This document shows, piece by piece, positions 41,665 through 51,012 of a DNA stretch of 64,000 nt; positions within the stretch are counted from its first letter, which is position 1; each line of letters begins with the position of its first letter. Made by a program: the position numbers and the translations under genes. This DNA comes from Planococcus sp. ISL-110 (GTDB lineage Bacteria; Bacillota; Bacilli; Bacillales_A; Planococcaceae). Location of the stretch: the NCBI RefSeq assembly GCF_018613575.1, contig NZ_JAGGPX010000006.1, positions 115,507-179,506 of the forward strand, given 5' to 3'. The notes under the pieces are model-generated. The model was not told the DNA's origin and did not search any database. It was given only the letters and a program-made list of their open reading frames with translations.

Positions 41665-43290
41665 ATGACGAAGAAAAACCTGGAACGCGCATCATTCAAT
41701 AATCCGGTCTTTAAAATCTCAGCAGTCATCGTCACGTTATTCGCCTTGTGGGGAATGCTTTCACCAGAAAGTATGACAAAAAATGCGGCTGCTGTCGCTA
41801 ACTACATCGGTAGTTCATTCGGTTGGTTCTACATGATTTCAGTTGCGTTTTTTGTTGCATTCTGTCTGTTTCTTGCCTTCAGCAAATACGGCAATATTAA
41901 GCTGGGAAAAGAAAATGAAAAACCGGAATTTTCATTTTTTGCTTGGATTAGCATGTTGTTCGCGGCCGGTTTCGGCGCAGGAATTGTCTTTTGGGGTGTT
42001 GCTGAACCGTTGACTCATTTCGCTAATCCTCCCAATAACAGCATTGAACCTCAATCCGCAGAAGCGGCTCGAGTCGCCATGAATTACTCTTTCTTTAATT
42101 GGGGATTGCATCAATGGTCCGTTTTTACACTCGTTGGATTAGCTCTTGCTTATTTTCAGTTCCGCAAAAAAAGTAAATTGCTCATAAGTGAGACACTTGA
42201 TGGAGTTTCCAAGAAGAAAATGAGCAGGAAATTAAAGCAATCCATTAATATTCTGGCGGTTGTTGCCACGGTGACAGGTGTTGCTACCTCCCTGGGGATG
42301 GGAGTGCTTCAAATAAACGCCGGCCTTAGCCATGTCTTTGCATTGCCGGATAGTGCCGGGATGCAGATTGGGATTGTCAGCATCATGTTCGTCTTATTTA
42401 CCTTATCTGCTCTTACCGGAGTCAATAAAGGGATTAAAATTTTAAGTAATCTCAATATGTTTTTAGTTGTTGGATTCATGTTGTTCTTTTTGTTTAATGG
42501 ACCCACTGTTTTTATCCTCGAAACTTTTGTTTTAGGAATCGGTGATTACATAACAAACTTTGTTGGAATGAGTTTTCAAATGGCGCCCTATACGGGAAAT
42601 CCTTGGGTAAAAGATTGGACAGTCTTTTACTGGGCTTGGGTTATCACATGGTCACCATTTGTAGGATCGTTTATTGCCCGCATATCAAGAGGGAGGACAA
42701 TTCGCCAGTTTGTTTGTGGTGTTCTGATTGTCCCGCCTATAATCGCTTTTATGTGGATGGCTATTTTCGGAGGGACAGGCATTTACATGGATCTGTTCCA
42801 AAATACGGCACTGTCCACAGCTGTCTCGGAAAACGTCGCTACAGCCATTTTCGTTTTCTTGGAGCAGTTCCCGCTATACGGTTTGCTGTCAGCGCTGATG
42901 TTGGCATTAATCATGATTTTTCTGGTCACTTCAGCCGACTCAACGGTTTACGTGCTTGGCATCATGACTTCTGATGGCAGTGAAAATCCATCAAATGCTG
43001 TTAAAGGCATTTGGGCTGTATTGATCGCAGTCATTACAGGTGTATTGATCGTCAGCAGCGGGTTGCAGGGGCTTCAATCAATCGCATTGATAGCCGCCTT
43101 GCCATTTACCGTCATTATGCTGCTGATCAGTGTATCATTATTGAAGTCTCTGTCCCAAGAGGAGTTCGAAGCTGCGACTCCGGAAAGTGACCGGGAATTG
43201 AAAGCAGGTCTATTAACAATAAAAAAACTTTCAGCTGAAGAAGAATTGCTGAAGAAAAAACCTGATAAAAATGGTTCCGTCAAAATTTGA
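41665..43290 (+). CDS. BCCT-family compatible-solute transporter
   Basis: A 541-residue membrane transporter with 12 predicted helices. Family signatures: GFGAGIVFWGVAEPLTHFANP (helix 3-4 region, about 93-113), NWGLHQWSVFTLVGLALAYF near 145, and the segment FYWAWVITWSPFVGSFIARISRGRTIRQF near 320-350. BCCT proteins import betaine, choline, carnitine or ectoines using sodium or proton gradients. Its place at the end of the ectoine island suggests ectoine or hydroxyectoine, but glycine betaine is equally compatible with the sequence. The start has AAGGGGGAA. The 3' end lies inside a 49-bp palindrome that serves as terminator. Confidence 0.9.
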   Translation: MTKKNLERASFNNPVFKISAVIVTLFALWGMLSPESMTKNAAAVANYIGSSFGWFYMISVAFFVAFCLFLAFSKYGNIKLGKENEKPEFSFFAWISMLFAAGFGAGIVFWGVAEPLTHFANPPNNSIEPQSAEAARVAMNYSFFNWGLHQWSVFTLVGLALAYFQFRKKSKLLISETLDGVSKKKMSRKLKQSINILAVVATVTGVATSLGMGVLQINAGLSHVFALPDSAGMQIGIVSIMFVLFTLSALTGVNKGIKILSNLNMFLVVGFMLFFLFNGPTVFILETFVLGIGDYITNFVGMSFQMAPYTGNPWVKDWTVFYWAWVITWSPFVGSFIARISRGRTIRQFVCGVLIVPPIIAFMWMAIFGGTGIYMDLFQNTALSTAVSENVATAIFVFLEQFPLYGLLSALMLALIMIFLVTSADSTVYVLGIMTSDGSENPSNAVKGIWAVLIAVITGVLIVSSGLQGLQSIALIAALPFTVIMLLISVSLLKSLSQEEFEAATPESDRELKAGLLTIKKLSAEEELLKKKPDKNGSVKI

Positions 43291-43309
43291 CGGAACCATT
43301 TTTATCAGG
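43261..43309. terminator. 49-bp near-perfect palindrome, bidirectional terminator
   Basis: A 24-bp arm (43261-43284) is exactly complementary to 43286-43309 with a single-base centre. It encodes the last BCCT codons (KKPDKNGSVKI) and the hairpin of both convergent genes. The inner part has flanking A5/T5 runs, as expected for terminators. Confidence 0.88.
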
Positions 43310-43310
43310 T

Positions 43311-43811
43311 TTAGATATCTAGACGAAATGCTTTCACAACAATGCCGTCATCCAAAGGGGTGAAGTCAAGTGACGCAACCCGTTCAAAGCCCATTTTTTC
43401 ATAGAGGGCAATAGCATTCTTCATAAAGCTTCCGGTATGGAGCCCAATAAATTTTTGTTTGCGAATTTTGGAAATATCGATGCAATGTTCAACCAGTGCT
43501 TTGCCGACTCCCTGAGAACGGAATTCTGGACTGACTGCCAACAACCGAATTTCTGGATAGGCAACCGTCTCCGATTTCCATTCGTAAGCTTTAGATTCAG
43601 AAGGGAACAGTATTACGCTGCCAGCAATTTGCCCATTCATTTCTGCAATAAATACTTCAACACCTGGCTGCTGGTCATTGTCGGAAGACACGTTGGCTTT
43701 CAGCATTTCCCAATGCTTGAGTGAGAGCTCTTCTTCATAAGTTTTATATGAAGAAAGGCGCTGCTTCTTCAATAAATAAAGTTCATTTTTTTTGGCTTCA
43801 CGAATCAACAA
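43311..43811 (-). CDS. GNAT-family N-acetyltransferase
   Basis: A 166-residue acetyltransferase. The acetyl-CoA loop is RLLAVSPEFRSQGVGKALVE (matching RxxGxG) near 91-110, with the C-terminal strand NAIALYEKMGFERVA. Start set at TTG 43811, about 9 nt after AAAGGGAG, giving MLIREAKKNELYLL; a longer frame from 43880 has no such site. Substrate unknown. It is convergent with the BCCT gene and divergent from ilvD. Confidence 0.85.
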   Translation of the reverse strand: MLIREAKKNELYLLKKQRLSSYKTYEEELSLKHWEMLKANVSSDNDQQPGVEVFIAEMNGQIAGSVILFPSESKAYEWKSETVAYPEIRLLAVSPEFRSQGVGKALVEHCIDISKIRKQKFIGLHTGSFMKNAIALYEKMGFERVASLDFTPLDDGIVVKAFRLDI

Positions 43812-44140
43812 ATGACCATCTCCCTTTACTCGGAATTTCAGGCACTTTCTAGAGTTTGGTGAAAAAATATGGCTGGTCAATATATTCAGTAAGAATAATT
43901 GTTTTCAATGACATCGAGAAAGAAAGTTTATCTGCTTTCTGAAGAAAAGTTATTGTAGACATGGTAATTATATAGAAATATATTGCATATAGCAAGAAAG
44001 AAAAAAGTTATAGTAACATATAACCGCATACATGTATAAGTTATTTGACGATTATAAAAATAATGAAATATTATTTTTTTATTCATTGAATTCTGATAAA
44101 TGTGTTCTATAATATATAGAAAGGAAAGGATAGGATAATT
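43812..44140. other. AT-rich divergent intergenic region with ilvD promoter
   Basis: A 329-bp gap. A promoter for ilvD is visible: -35 TTGAAT (44086-44091), 16-bp spacer, -10 TATAAT (44108-44113), 28 bp before the ATG. The rest (43900-44080) is AT-rich with no ORF or RNA structure that I recognise. Confidence 0.6.
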
Positions 44141-45826
44141 ATGAAAAAAGATTTGCGCATTAACAGCAAAGTATTTAGTGAAGGAGCGATGAAAGCACCC
44201 AATCGTGCCATGCTGCGTTCAGTTGGGGTTACAGATGAAGACTTCAAGAAACCGATGATTGGCGTCGCCAGTACGTGGAGTGAAGTGACGCCGTGTAATA
44301 TACATATTGATGACTTAGCGATCAGCGCGAAAAAAGGAGCAAGGGAAGCGGGAGGCGTACCATTCATCTTTAATACAATCACAGTTTCCGACGGCATTTC
44401 AATGGGGACAGCAGGCATGAAGTATTCTTTGTCAAGCCGCGACGTTATTGCCGATTCAATTGAAACGGTGGTCGGGGCAGAAAGCCTGGATGGCTTAGTG
44501 GCGATTGGTGGCTGTGACAAGAACATACCGGGTTGTTTGATTGCTATCGCAAACTCTGAAGTGCCAGCTGTTTTTGTTTACGGAGGGACAATTGCTCCAG
44601 GGCGCCACAATGGCCAGGACATTGACATTGTATCGGTATTTGAAGGTGTTGGCCAGCACAATAATGGCGACATCAACGATGATACGCTTCGCAGCATCGA
44701 ATGCAGCGCCTGCCCGGGAGCGGGATCATGCGGTGGGATGTATACAGCCAACACGATGGCATCGGCTGCTGAAGCGATGGGAATGAGTTTGCCTGGAAGT
44801 TCTTCCAATCCGGCGGTATCTGCAGAAAAATTAGTCGATTGCGAAAAAGCTGGTGCAGCAGTACATAATCTACTGGAACTGGATATTTACCCGAAAGACA
44901 TCATGACCAAAGAAGCATTTGAAAATGCCATCACGGTAGTCATGGCACTTGGCGGATCGACGAATGCCGTCCTGCATCTATTGGCAATTGCCCATGCCGC
45001 AGAAGTGGATCTGACGATTGATGATTTTAACCGCATGCAAAAAACTGTGCCGCATTTGGCCGATTTAAAGCCGAGCGGCAAATACGTCATGCAGGATCTT
45101 CACCGGGTCGGCGGCGTACAAGCTGTGATGAAAATGCTGCTTGAAGGAGGTTACCTGCATGGGGACTGCATGACGGTCACCGGCAAAACAGTGGCGGAAA
45201 ATCTGAAGGAAGCTCCGGCATTGGAGGAAGGGCAAAAAGTCATCATGCCTTTCGACAATCCGAAACGCAAAGATGGCCCATTGATCGTTCTGAAAGGCAA
45301 TCTTTCTCCGAACGGTGCCGTAGCGAAAGTATCCGGGGTGAAAGTAAAACGCCATACGGGTCCAGCTCGCGTCTACAACAATGAAAAAGAAGCAACTGAA
45401 GCCGTTATGGCGAACGAAATCAATGAAGGCGATGTATTAGTCATCCGCTATGTAGGACCAAAAGGCGGTCCGGGAATGCCGGAAATGCTGTCGGTATCTG
45501 CAATTCTTGTCGGCAAAGGCATGGATGCATCTGTCGCGTTATTGACAGACGGGCGTTTTTCAGGCGGAACACATGGCTTGGTGGTTGGGCATATTTCTCC
45601 GGAAGCCCAAGTCGGCGGACCGATCGGCTTGCTGAAGGAAGGCGATGTCGTCACCATCGATTCTGAGTTGCAGGAAATTACCATGGATGTTTCCGAAGCC
45701 GAATTGGAAGAACGCCGCAAGCAATGGGTAGCTCCGCCGCTTCATAAAAAAGGCGTACTTGGCAAATATGCGCATAATGTTTCTTGTTCTTCAAAAGGAG
45801 CAGTTACTGATTACTTAAATCGGTGA
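44141..45826 (+). CDS. ilvD: IlvD/Edd-family dehydratase (dihydroxy-acid dehydratase)
   Basis: A 561-residue iron-sulfur dehydratase. Cluster and active-site cysteines are C125 (GGCDKNIPG) and C197 ([15 protein letters not shown]); the later [14 protein letters not shown] block is intact. The sequence ([38 protein letters not shown]) is of the archaeal/cyanobacterial IlvD type, not the B. subtilis type. No ilvBCN genes are adjacent. Instead a TRAP importer and three dehydrogenases follow, so it may dehydrate an imported sugar or hydroxy acid rather than serve branched-chain amino-acid synthesis. Both remain open. The ribosome-binding site is GGAAAGGATAGGA. Confidence 0.87.
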   Translation: MKKDLRINSKVFSEGAMKAPNRAMLRSVGVTDEDFKKPMIGVASTWSEVTPCNIHIDDLAISAKKGAREAGGVPFIFNTITVSDGISMGTAGMKYSLSSRDVIADSIETVVGAESLDGLVAIGGCDKNIPGCLIAIANSEVPAVFVYGGTIAPGRHNGQDIDIVSVFEGVGQHNNGDINDDTLRSIECSACPGAGSCGGMYTANTMASAAEAMGMSLPGSSSNPAVSAEKLVDCEKAGAAVHNLLELDIYPKDIMTKEAFENAITVVMALGGSTNAVLHLLAIAHAAEVDLTIDDFNRMQKTVPHLADLKPSGKYVMQDLHRVGGVQAVMKMLLEGGYLHGDCMTVTGKTVAENLKEAPALEEGQKVIMPFDNPKRKDGPLIVLKGNLSPNGAVAKVSGVKVKRHTGPARVYNNEKEATEAVMANEINEGDVLVIRYVGPKGGPGMPEMLSVSAILVGKGMDASVALLTDGRFSGGTHGLVVGHISPEAQVGGPIGLLKEGDVVTIDSELQEITMDVSEAELEERRKQWVAPPLHKKGVLGKYAHNVSCSSKGAVTDYLNR

Positions 45827-46309
45827 TCAAAGATCAAGAGATGAGCTGGTAAGTATAGCGGATTCCCGAGCTTAATTGAATAAAGGCCAGATGAAAAAGT
45901 ACTCAGCAGGATTCTCTTAATTCTTGCTGAGCCACTCTGATTTAAGGAATCGGAATATTACGCGTATTAAAAGAGGTTGCCAAGATTTATTTTGACGACT
46001 TAGCAAATCTGCTTCCAGCTGATCGATTTTCCACCAACAATGTAGTTCTGGATCAGCACAGCGAAGATGAATCCTTTCAGCAACTTGAACATGGCAGTGT
46101 GTTGGCTATTATGCAAGCGCTTAAAAATTGGATCCGCTTAATTTATTGAATACATCGGAATTGTTCCAGTTAACATAGAAAAAATTTTTTAGAAAAGTTG
46201 TCTCCAAATAGAGGCAAGCTGAACAAACCTGACTTTAAAAGCCGGTGGATTTCATTAGAAGTGCAATTGGCAGGGCAATTAGAGCAGTATAAAAAAGGGG
46301 GACATAAAG
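45827..46309 (+). other. Gap between ilvD and the TRAP transporter
   Basis: 483 bp. It contains an imperfect hairpin at about 45902-45932 (CTCAGCA...TGCTGAG) without a T-run, the start-less open frame described separately (45946-46149), and about 150 bp of AT-rich DNA before dctP. No clear terminator separates ilvD from dctP. Confidence 0.5.
45946..46149 (+). pseudogene. Start-less open frame, possible decayed gene
   Basis: A 67-codon frame with no initiation codon near its beginning reads ILRVLKEVAKIYFDDLANLL and later VLDQHSEDESFQQLEHGSVL then AIMQALKNWIRLIY. The composition looks protein-like (amphipathic, balanced charges), but I recognise no family. It may be the end of a deleted regulator or enzyme gene. 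Chance cannot be excluded. Confidence 0.3.
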
Positions 46310-47320
46310 ATGGCGAAGAAGAAGTTTGGATTTGTTTCAATGATGTTGGCAAGTACCTTGGCCTTAACGGCATGTGGGGGAACTGACAGCGATTCATCAG
46401 GAGAAGAAGGTTCGGGAGAAACGTATGTTTTGCAGGCAGGGCATTCGTTGCCCGATGACCATCCTTACCATCTTGGATTTCTAGAGATGGCAGAAGCCGT
46501 TGAGGAACGGACTGACGGCCAAGTGACAATTGAAGTTTTTGCGAACAGTGAAATTGGTGCAGAACGTGAATTGACAGAAGGGATGGGATTGGGAACAGTC
46601 GATTTGGTCGTTTCTTCAACAGCTCCCGTCACCAACTTTGTACCGGAACTAGGGGTATTGGACGTGCCATTCCTCTTCCAGGATCGGGAATCGGCAGTGG
46701 AAATTCTGGAAGGTGACATTGGAGATGAGTTATTTGCAAAAATGGAAGAAAATGGAATAATAGGATTGTCATGGGGAGAAAATGGCTACCGCCATATCAC
46801 CAATGCAGTTCGACCGATTGAAACGCCTGAAGACTTGAAGGGCTTGAAAATCAGAACGCAGGAAAACGAGATTCACTTAGCCGCTTTTGAAGCCCTAGGT
46901 GCTCAACCGACTCCAATGGCTTGGACCGAAGCGATTACTGCGTTGCAGCAGGGAGTAGTAGATGCACAGGAAAATCCAGCGATCGTTGCGGATCAGTTTA
47001 GCCTATACGATGCGAATCAGAAATACATGAGTTTAACAGGCCACGTCTATTCGGTAGCCATTTACATGATGAGCCAGCAGACATACGATGAGTTGCCGGA
47101 AGAATTGCGTGATATTGTTGTCGAAGAAGGACAAAAAGCAGGGGCAAGAGAACGGGATCTGATTGTCGAAATGGAGAAGGAATCGCTTCAGACCTTGAAG
47201 GATAATGGGATGGAAATCATAGAAGATATTGATACTGCTCCTTTCCAGGAAGCGGTACAGCCTGTCTATGAAACAATTGAACACCAGGATCTGCTAAATG
47301 AGATTCTGGATGCCCAGTAA
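46310..47320 (+). CDS. dctP: TRAP transporter solute-binding protein (DctP family)
   Basis: A 336-residue extracytoplasmic lipoprotein that captures the substrate. The signal peptide ends in lipobox LTAC22. The DctP core includes LQAGHSLPDDHPYHLGFLEM, VEVFANSEIGAERELTEGMG-like text, and the signature ENGYRHITNAVRPIETPEDLKGLKIR, in which the Arg of KIRT/KIRTQ pairs with the substrate carboxylate. Ligand therefore probably an organic acid. The start has AAAAAGGGGGA. A small terminator follows, so this subunit may be made in excess over the membrane subunits. Confidence 0.93.
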   Translation: MAKKKFGFVSMMLASTLALTACGGTDSDSSGEEGSGETYVLQAGHSLPDDHPYHLGFLEMAEAVEERTDGQVTIEVFANSEIGAERELTEGMGLGTVDLVVSSTAPVTNFVPELGVLDVPFLFQDRESAVEILEGDIGDELFAKMEENGIIGLSWGENGYRHITNAVRPIETPEDLKGLKIRTQENEIHLAAFEALGAQPTPMAWTEAITALQQGVVDAQENPAIVADQFSLYDANQKYMSLTGHVYSVAIYMMSQQTYDELPEELRDIVVEEGQKAGARERDLIVEMEKESLQTLKDNGMEIIEDIDTAPFQEAVQPVYETIEHQDLLNEILDAQ

Positions 47321-47345
47321 AAAAGATCAATAAAAGAAAATTTGG

Positions 47346-47373
47346 AAAGAGAGAGATTATTCTCTCTTTTTTT
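47346..47373 (+). terminator. Attenuating hairpin between dctP and dctQ
   Basis: AAAGAGAGA and TCTCTCTTT pair around a short loop, followed by T7. It is placed inside an evident operon, consistent with partial termination that raises the binding-protein to permease ratio. Confidence 0.7.
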
Positions 47374-47390
47374 ATATCGGGGGAAGGGCG

Positions 47391-47861
47391 ATGAACAAAT
47401 TAATTGGCTACATGAATTTCGGCATCAAATATGTATTGAACCTTATTATGGCATTACTGGTTACGGTTGTTTTTCTCCAGGTAATTTTTCGCTTTCTCTT
47501 GAATTCACCGCTTGCCTGGACCGAGGAACTGGCTCGATACAGCTTAATCTGGCTGACATTTTTGGGTGCAGCCTATGCAATGTCTTCAAAGGCGCATATA
47601 GGAATGGAGTTTTTTGTGAACTTATTTGGTGTCCCCATCCGAAAAGTACTCTATATAGTAGCGACATTTGCGAGTTTGCTTTTTTTCCTGTTAATGGTGA
47701 TCGAGGGCTACGACTTAGCAATGCAAGGGATGTCCCAGACATCGCCGGTTTTGCGGATTCCAATGGGAGTGATTTATATGGTCATTCCGGTCAGCGGTGC
47801 AATTTTGATCATCAATATGGCCTCGCAGTTTTCAAAAGACTTTAAAAGCGGGGGTGTCTGA
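47391..47861 (+). CDS. dctQ: TRAP transporter small permease (DctQ family)
   Basis: 156 residues and four membrane helices. The family segments FRFLLNSPLAWTEELARYSLIWLTFLGAAYA and SKAHIGMEFF are intact. It forms the membrane complex with DctM. Gene order P-Q-M is standard. A 2-nt gap to dctM implies coupled translation. The start has GGGGGAAGGG. Confidence 0.92.
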   Translation: MNKLIGYMNFGIKYVLNLIMALLVTVVFLQVIFRFLLNSPLAWTEELARYSLIWLTFLGAAYAMSSKAHIGMEFFVNLFGVPIRKVLYIVATFASLLFFLLMVIEGYDLAMQGMSQTSPVLRIPMGVIYMVIPVSGAILIINMASQFSKDFKSGGV

Positions 47862-47863
47862 AG

Positions 47864-49132
47864 ATGGCATTGGTGCTGTTTATCTTATTAATGGCTTTAT
47901 TTTTAATTAATGTTCCGATTGCTGTGGCGCTTGGGCTGGCTTCCACTCTCGTATTCTTTCTCGATGGAAACCTTTCATTAATTGTTATTATCCAACGGAT
48001 GTTCAATTCTGTGGATTCGTTTCCGCTGATGGCGATTCCCTTTTTTATTCTGGCAGGTAAATTAATGGAGAGCGGAGGGATTTCCCGACGGTTGATCCAT
48101 CTGGCTAATGTCATTTTTGGCCGTGTCAAAGGAGGGCTTGGTATTGTATCGATTGTCGCCTGTGCCTTTTTTGCGGCCATTTCAGGTTCTGCTGCTGCAA
48201 CAACCGCAGCAGTAGGGGCTTTAATGATTCCGGCGATGGTCAACAAAGGCTATGACAAAAGTTTTGCGACGGCCATACAGGCAGCAGGCGGAACCATTGG
48301 CATCATGATTCCACCAAGTGTTCCTCTGGTGCTTTACGGAGTGGCAGCTGGTGTTTCTGTCAGTGAGTTGTTTATTGCAGGGATTATTCCAGGCTTGTTT
48401 GTTATGGTTTCACTGATTTTACTGGTCTACCTGATTTCCTTGAAAGAAGGATATGGGGGAGGCGAAAAGTTTGGGTTCAAAGATTTCTTTAAAGCGTTTT
48501 TTGACGCATTTTTGGCTTTGATGATGCCAGTGATCATTTTGGGCGGTATTTATGGAGGGATTTTCACACCGACGGAAGCTGCAGTTGTGGCGGTTGTTTA
48601 CGGATTGATTGTCGGGATTTTCATTTACCGTGAAATCAAATTGGCAGACCTTTCAAGAATTTTCTCTTCTTCCGTTGTAGTGACTGCAGTCATCATGTTC
48701 ATTATTGCGGGAGCGTCAGTGTTCGGCTACTATTTGACGCGGCAGCGGATTCCAGCGGAACTGACTGAGTTGATGCTCAGTATAACGGATAATTGGATTA
48801 TTGCTTTGTTGATTATCAATCTGCTGTTGCTGATTTGTGGTATTTTCCTGGAAACTTCAGCGGCTATCATTATTTTAACGCCGATTCTTGCGCCGATAGC
48901 CAGTGCTCTTGGAATCGACCTGGTGCACTTCGGAATCATCATGATCGTCAACTTGGGGATTGGGTTTATCACCCCTCCGGTCGGCGTCAATTTATTTGTG
49001 GCTGCAAACATAGCAGGCACGAAATTTGAAAGCCTGGTGAAAGCAATTATTCCATTTGTCCTAATTATGATTATTGATGTACTCATTATTTCGTTTATTC
49101 CAGGAATCAGTTTATTCTTTCTTGGAGACTAA
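47864..49132 (+). CDS. dctM: TRAP transporter large permease (DctM family)
   Basis: A 422-residue membrane channel subunit with about 12 helices that drives uptake with a sodium gradient. Family signatures are SGSAAATTAAVGALMIPAMVNKGY, GTIGIMIPPSVPLVLYGV and the C-terminal NLGIGFITPPVGVNLFVA. It is continuous with dctQ upstream and the dehydrogenase gene at 49151 downstream (18 nt), which ties transport to the catabolic enzymes. Confidence 0.94.
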   Translation: MALVLFILLMALFLINVPIAVALGLASTLVFFLDGNLSLIVIIQRMFNSVDSFPLMAIPFFILAGKLMESGGISRRLIHLANVIFGRVKGGLGIVSIVACAFFAAISGSAAATTAAVGALMIPAMVNKGYDKSFATAIQAAGGTIGIMIPPSVPLVLYGVAAGVSVSELFIAGIIPGLFVMVSLILLVYLISLKEGYGGGEKFGFKDFFKAFFDAFLALMMPVIILGGIYGGIFTPTEAAVVAVVYGLIVGIFIYREIKLADLSRIFSSSVVVTAVIMFIIAGASVFGYYLTRQRIPAELTELMLSITDNWIIALLIINLLLLICGIFLETSAAIIILTPILAPIASALGIDLVHFGIIMIVNLGIGFITPPVGVNLFVAANIAGTKFESLVKAIIPFVLIMIIDVLIISFIPGISLFFLGD

Positions 49133-49150
49133 GCAATTGGAGGAGAGTTT

Positions 49151-50224
49151 ATGGCAACTTATAAAATAGCGGTCCTTCCGGGGGACGGGATTGGGCCGGA
49201 TGTCACCAAAGAAGCGATCAAAGTCTTGGAATCTCTGGAACAACAGGATGCCACCTTTAAAATCGACTTTCAGGAATTCGAGTGGGGCAGTGAATATTAC
49301 CTGGAACATGGACACATCATGCCTGCAGACGGATTGGATCAGCTAAAGCGCTTTGATGCAATTTTGTTTGGTGCAGTGGGTGACAAACGGGTGCCGGATG
49401 AAATCACCATATGGGAGCTGATCATGCCGATCCGCAAAAATTTCCAGCAATACGTAAATATGCGCCCGATCAGACGGCTGGCAGGCATTGAATCGCCATT
49501 GAAAAATGACCAGCCGATCGATTTCATGGTGTTCCGGGAAAATGCGGAAGGGGAGTATTCGAATATAGGAGGCCGGCTGTACCAACAGCAATCGCAGGAA
49601 ATGGCTATTCAAAATACAGTCATTACCAAGCAGGGCGTTGAGCGCATTGCAAAATATGCATTCGAATATGCCCGGAAAAATAACAAATCCAAAGTGACCA
49701 GCGCCACTAAATCCAACGCCATCATCCATTCAATGAAGCTATGGGATGAAGTGGTGGAGACTGTAGCAAAAGACTATGGCGACATCGAACTGGAAAGCAA
49801 TTTCATCGATGCCCTGGCGGCATACTTTGTCATGCGTCCGGAATCATTTGAAGTGGTAGTTGCTTCAAATCTGTTCGGCGATATTTTGACGGATCTGGGA
49901 GCGGCTTTAGTTGGAGGTTTGGGGGTGTCGCCGTCAGGCAATATCAATCCTGAAGGCAACTTCCCGTCCATGTTCGAAGCCATACACGGTTCGGCACCGG
50001 ATATTGCAGGAAAAGGAATCGCCAACCCGATCGCGCAAATCTGGTCAGCAGCTTTAATGCTCGATCATTTGGGGCGGCCAGACTTGTCGACAGCAATCGT
50101 TGAAGCCATTGAACAGGTGCTCCAAGAAGGCAAGGTGCTGACACCGGATTTGGGAGGCAGTTCCACGACGCAGGAAGTCGGATCCGCAATTGCGGAAAAG
50201 CTTGAACAGTTGGCAACCAAATAG
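49151..50224 (+). CDS. Isocitrate/isopropylmalate-family dehydrogenase, tartrate/D-malate type
   Basis: A 357-residue NAD-dependent oxidative decarboxylase. The N-terminal VLPGDGIGPDVTKEAIKVLE is the family start, MRPIRRLAGI and FMVFRENAEGEYSNIGGRLY bind substrate, and NLFGDILTDLGAALVGGLGVSPSGN with GSAPDIAGKGIANP bind metal and NAD. The sequence WELIMPIRKNFQQYVN places it with tartrate dehydrogenase/D-malate dehydrogenase (TtuC/DmlA) rather than LeuB or Icd. It is in an operon with a TRAP importer, so it likely acts on an imported 2-hydroxy dicarboxylate or a close analogue. Confidence 0.88.
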   Translation: MATYKIAVLPGDGIGPDVTKEAIKVLESLEQQDATFKIDFQEFEWGSEYYLEHGHIMPADGLDQLKRFDAILFGAVGDKRVPDEITIWELIMPIRKNFQQYVNMRPIRRLAGIESPLKNDQPIDFMVFRENAEGEYSNIGGRLYQQQSQEMAIQNTVITKQGVERIAKYAFEYARKNNKSKVTSATKSNAIIHSMKLWDEVVETVAKDYGDIELESNFIDALAAYFVMRPESFEVVVASNLFGDILTDLGAALVGGLGVSPSGNINPEGNFPSMFEAIHGSAPDIAGKGIANPIAQIWSAALMLDHLGRPDLSTAIVEAIEQVLQEGKVLTPDLGGSSTTQEVGSAIAEKLEQLATK

Positions 50225-50236
50225 GGGGAGAGTCGG

Positions 50237-50992
50237 ATGGAAGTAGACAATAAAGTAGCCATTGTCACCGGTGCAGGCGGCGGAATGGGCAAAGTGGTTG
50301 TAGAGCAATTTCTCGAACAAGGTGCAAAAGTGGCAGGCATCGATATCCAAGTCGATGGCCTCGCTGAACTGAAAGCGCAATATCCAGAACAATTGCTGGT
50401 CATCGAAGGCAATTTGACAGATGAACAAAGCGTGGAAGATGCGGTTAAAAAAACGGCTGATTTGTTCGGACAGGTCGATGTATTGGCAAATGTAGCCGGA
50501 ATTGCACAAGCGGCAACTGATATTGAAAAAGTGTCTTTGAGAGATTGGGAACGCATCATGGCAATCAATTCAACGGCCGTCTTTTTAACCTCGCGCGCCG
50601 TAGTGCCTTATATGAAAAAGCAAAAATGCGGCTCAATCATCAATATTGCCTCTGTTTCTGTAGATCGCCCGCGTCCAGGTTTGAATGCCTATGTAGCTTC
50701 CAAGGGAGCGACGATTTCATTGACGAAAGCATTGGCCATTGAATTGGCGCCTTATAATATCCGCGTCAACGCCATCAATCCCGGCCCTGCGGATACGAAG
50801 ATGCTCGGTGAATTTACCGCAACGGGAAGTGATGAAGACGACACAAAAGAAAATACATTCCGCAAAAGTGTACCGCTGGGTGACTTGATCACACCGGAAG
50901 CAATTGCTAATTGTGTCTTGTACCTCAGTTCAGATTTGGCGAAAATGATGACTGGCAGCGTAGTGAATGTTGACGGAGGACGTGGGATTTAA
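50237..50992 (+). CDS. Short-chain dehydrogenase/reductase
   Basis: A 251-residue classical SDR: VTGAGGGMGK near 11-20 binds the cofactor, the ANVAG block is near 85, and the catalytic Ser in INIASVS and YVASKGA tyrosine/lysine are present. The C-terminal MTGSVVNVDGGRGI is normal. It acts on a secondary alcohol or ketone. It starts 12 nt after the decarboxylating dehydrogenase with a GGGGGAGAG site, so it is clearly in the same operon. Substrate unknown. Confidence 0.9.
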   Translation: MEVDNKVAIVTGAGGGMGKVVVEQFLEQGAKVAGIDIQVDGLAELKAQYPEQLLVIEGNLTDEQSVEDAVKKTADLFGQVDVLANVAGIAQAATDIEKVSLRDWERIMAINSTAVFLTSRAVVPYMKKQKCGSIINIASVSVDRPRPGLNAYVASKGATISLTKALAIELAPYNIRVNAINPGPADTKMLGEFTATGSDEDDTKENTFRKSVPLGDLITPEAIANCVLYLSSDLAKMMTGSVVNVDGGRGI

Positions 50993-51012
50993 CCGAGGAG
51001 AGGTGCAGAAAA

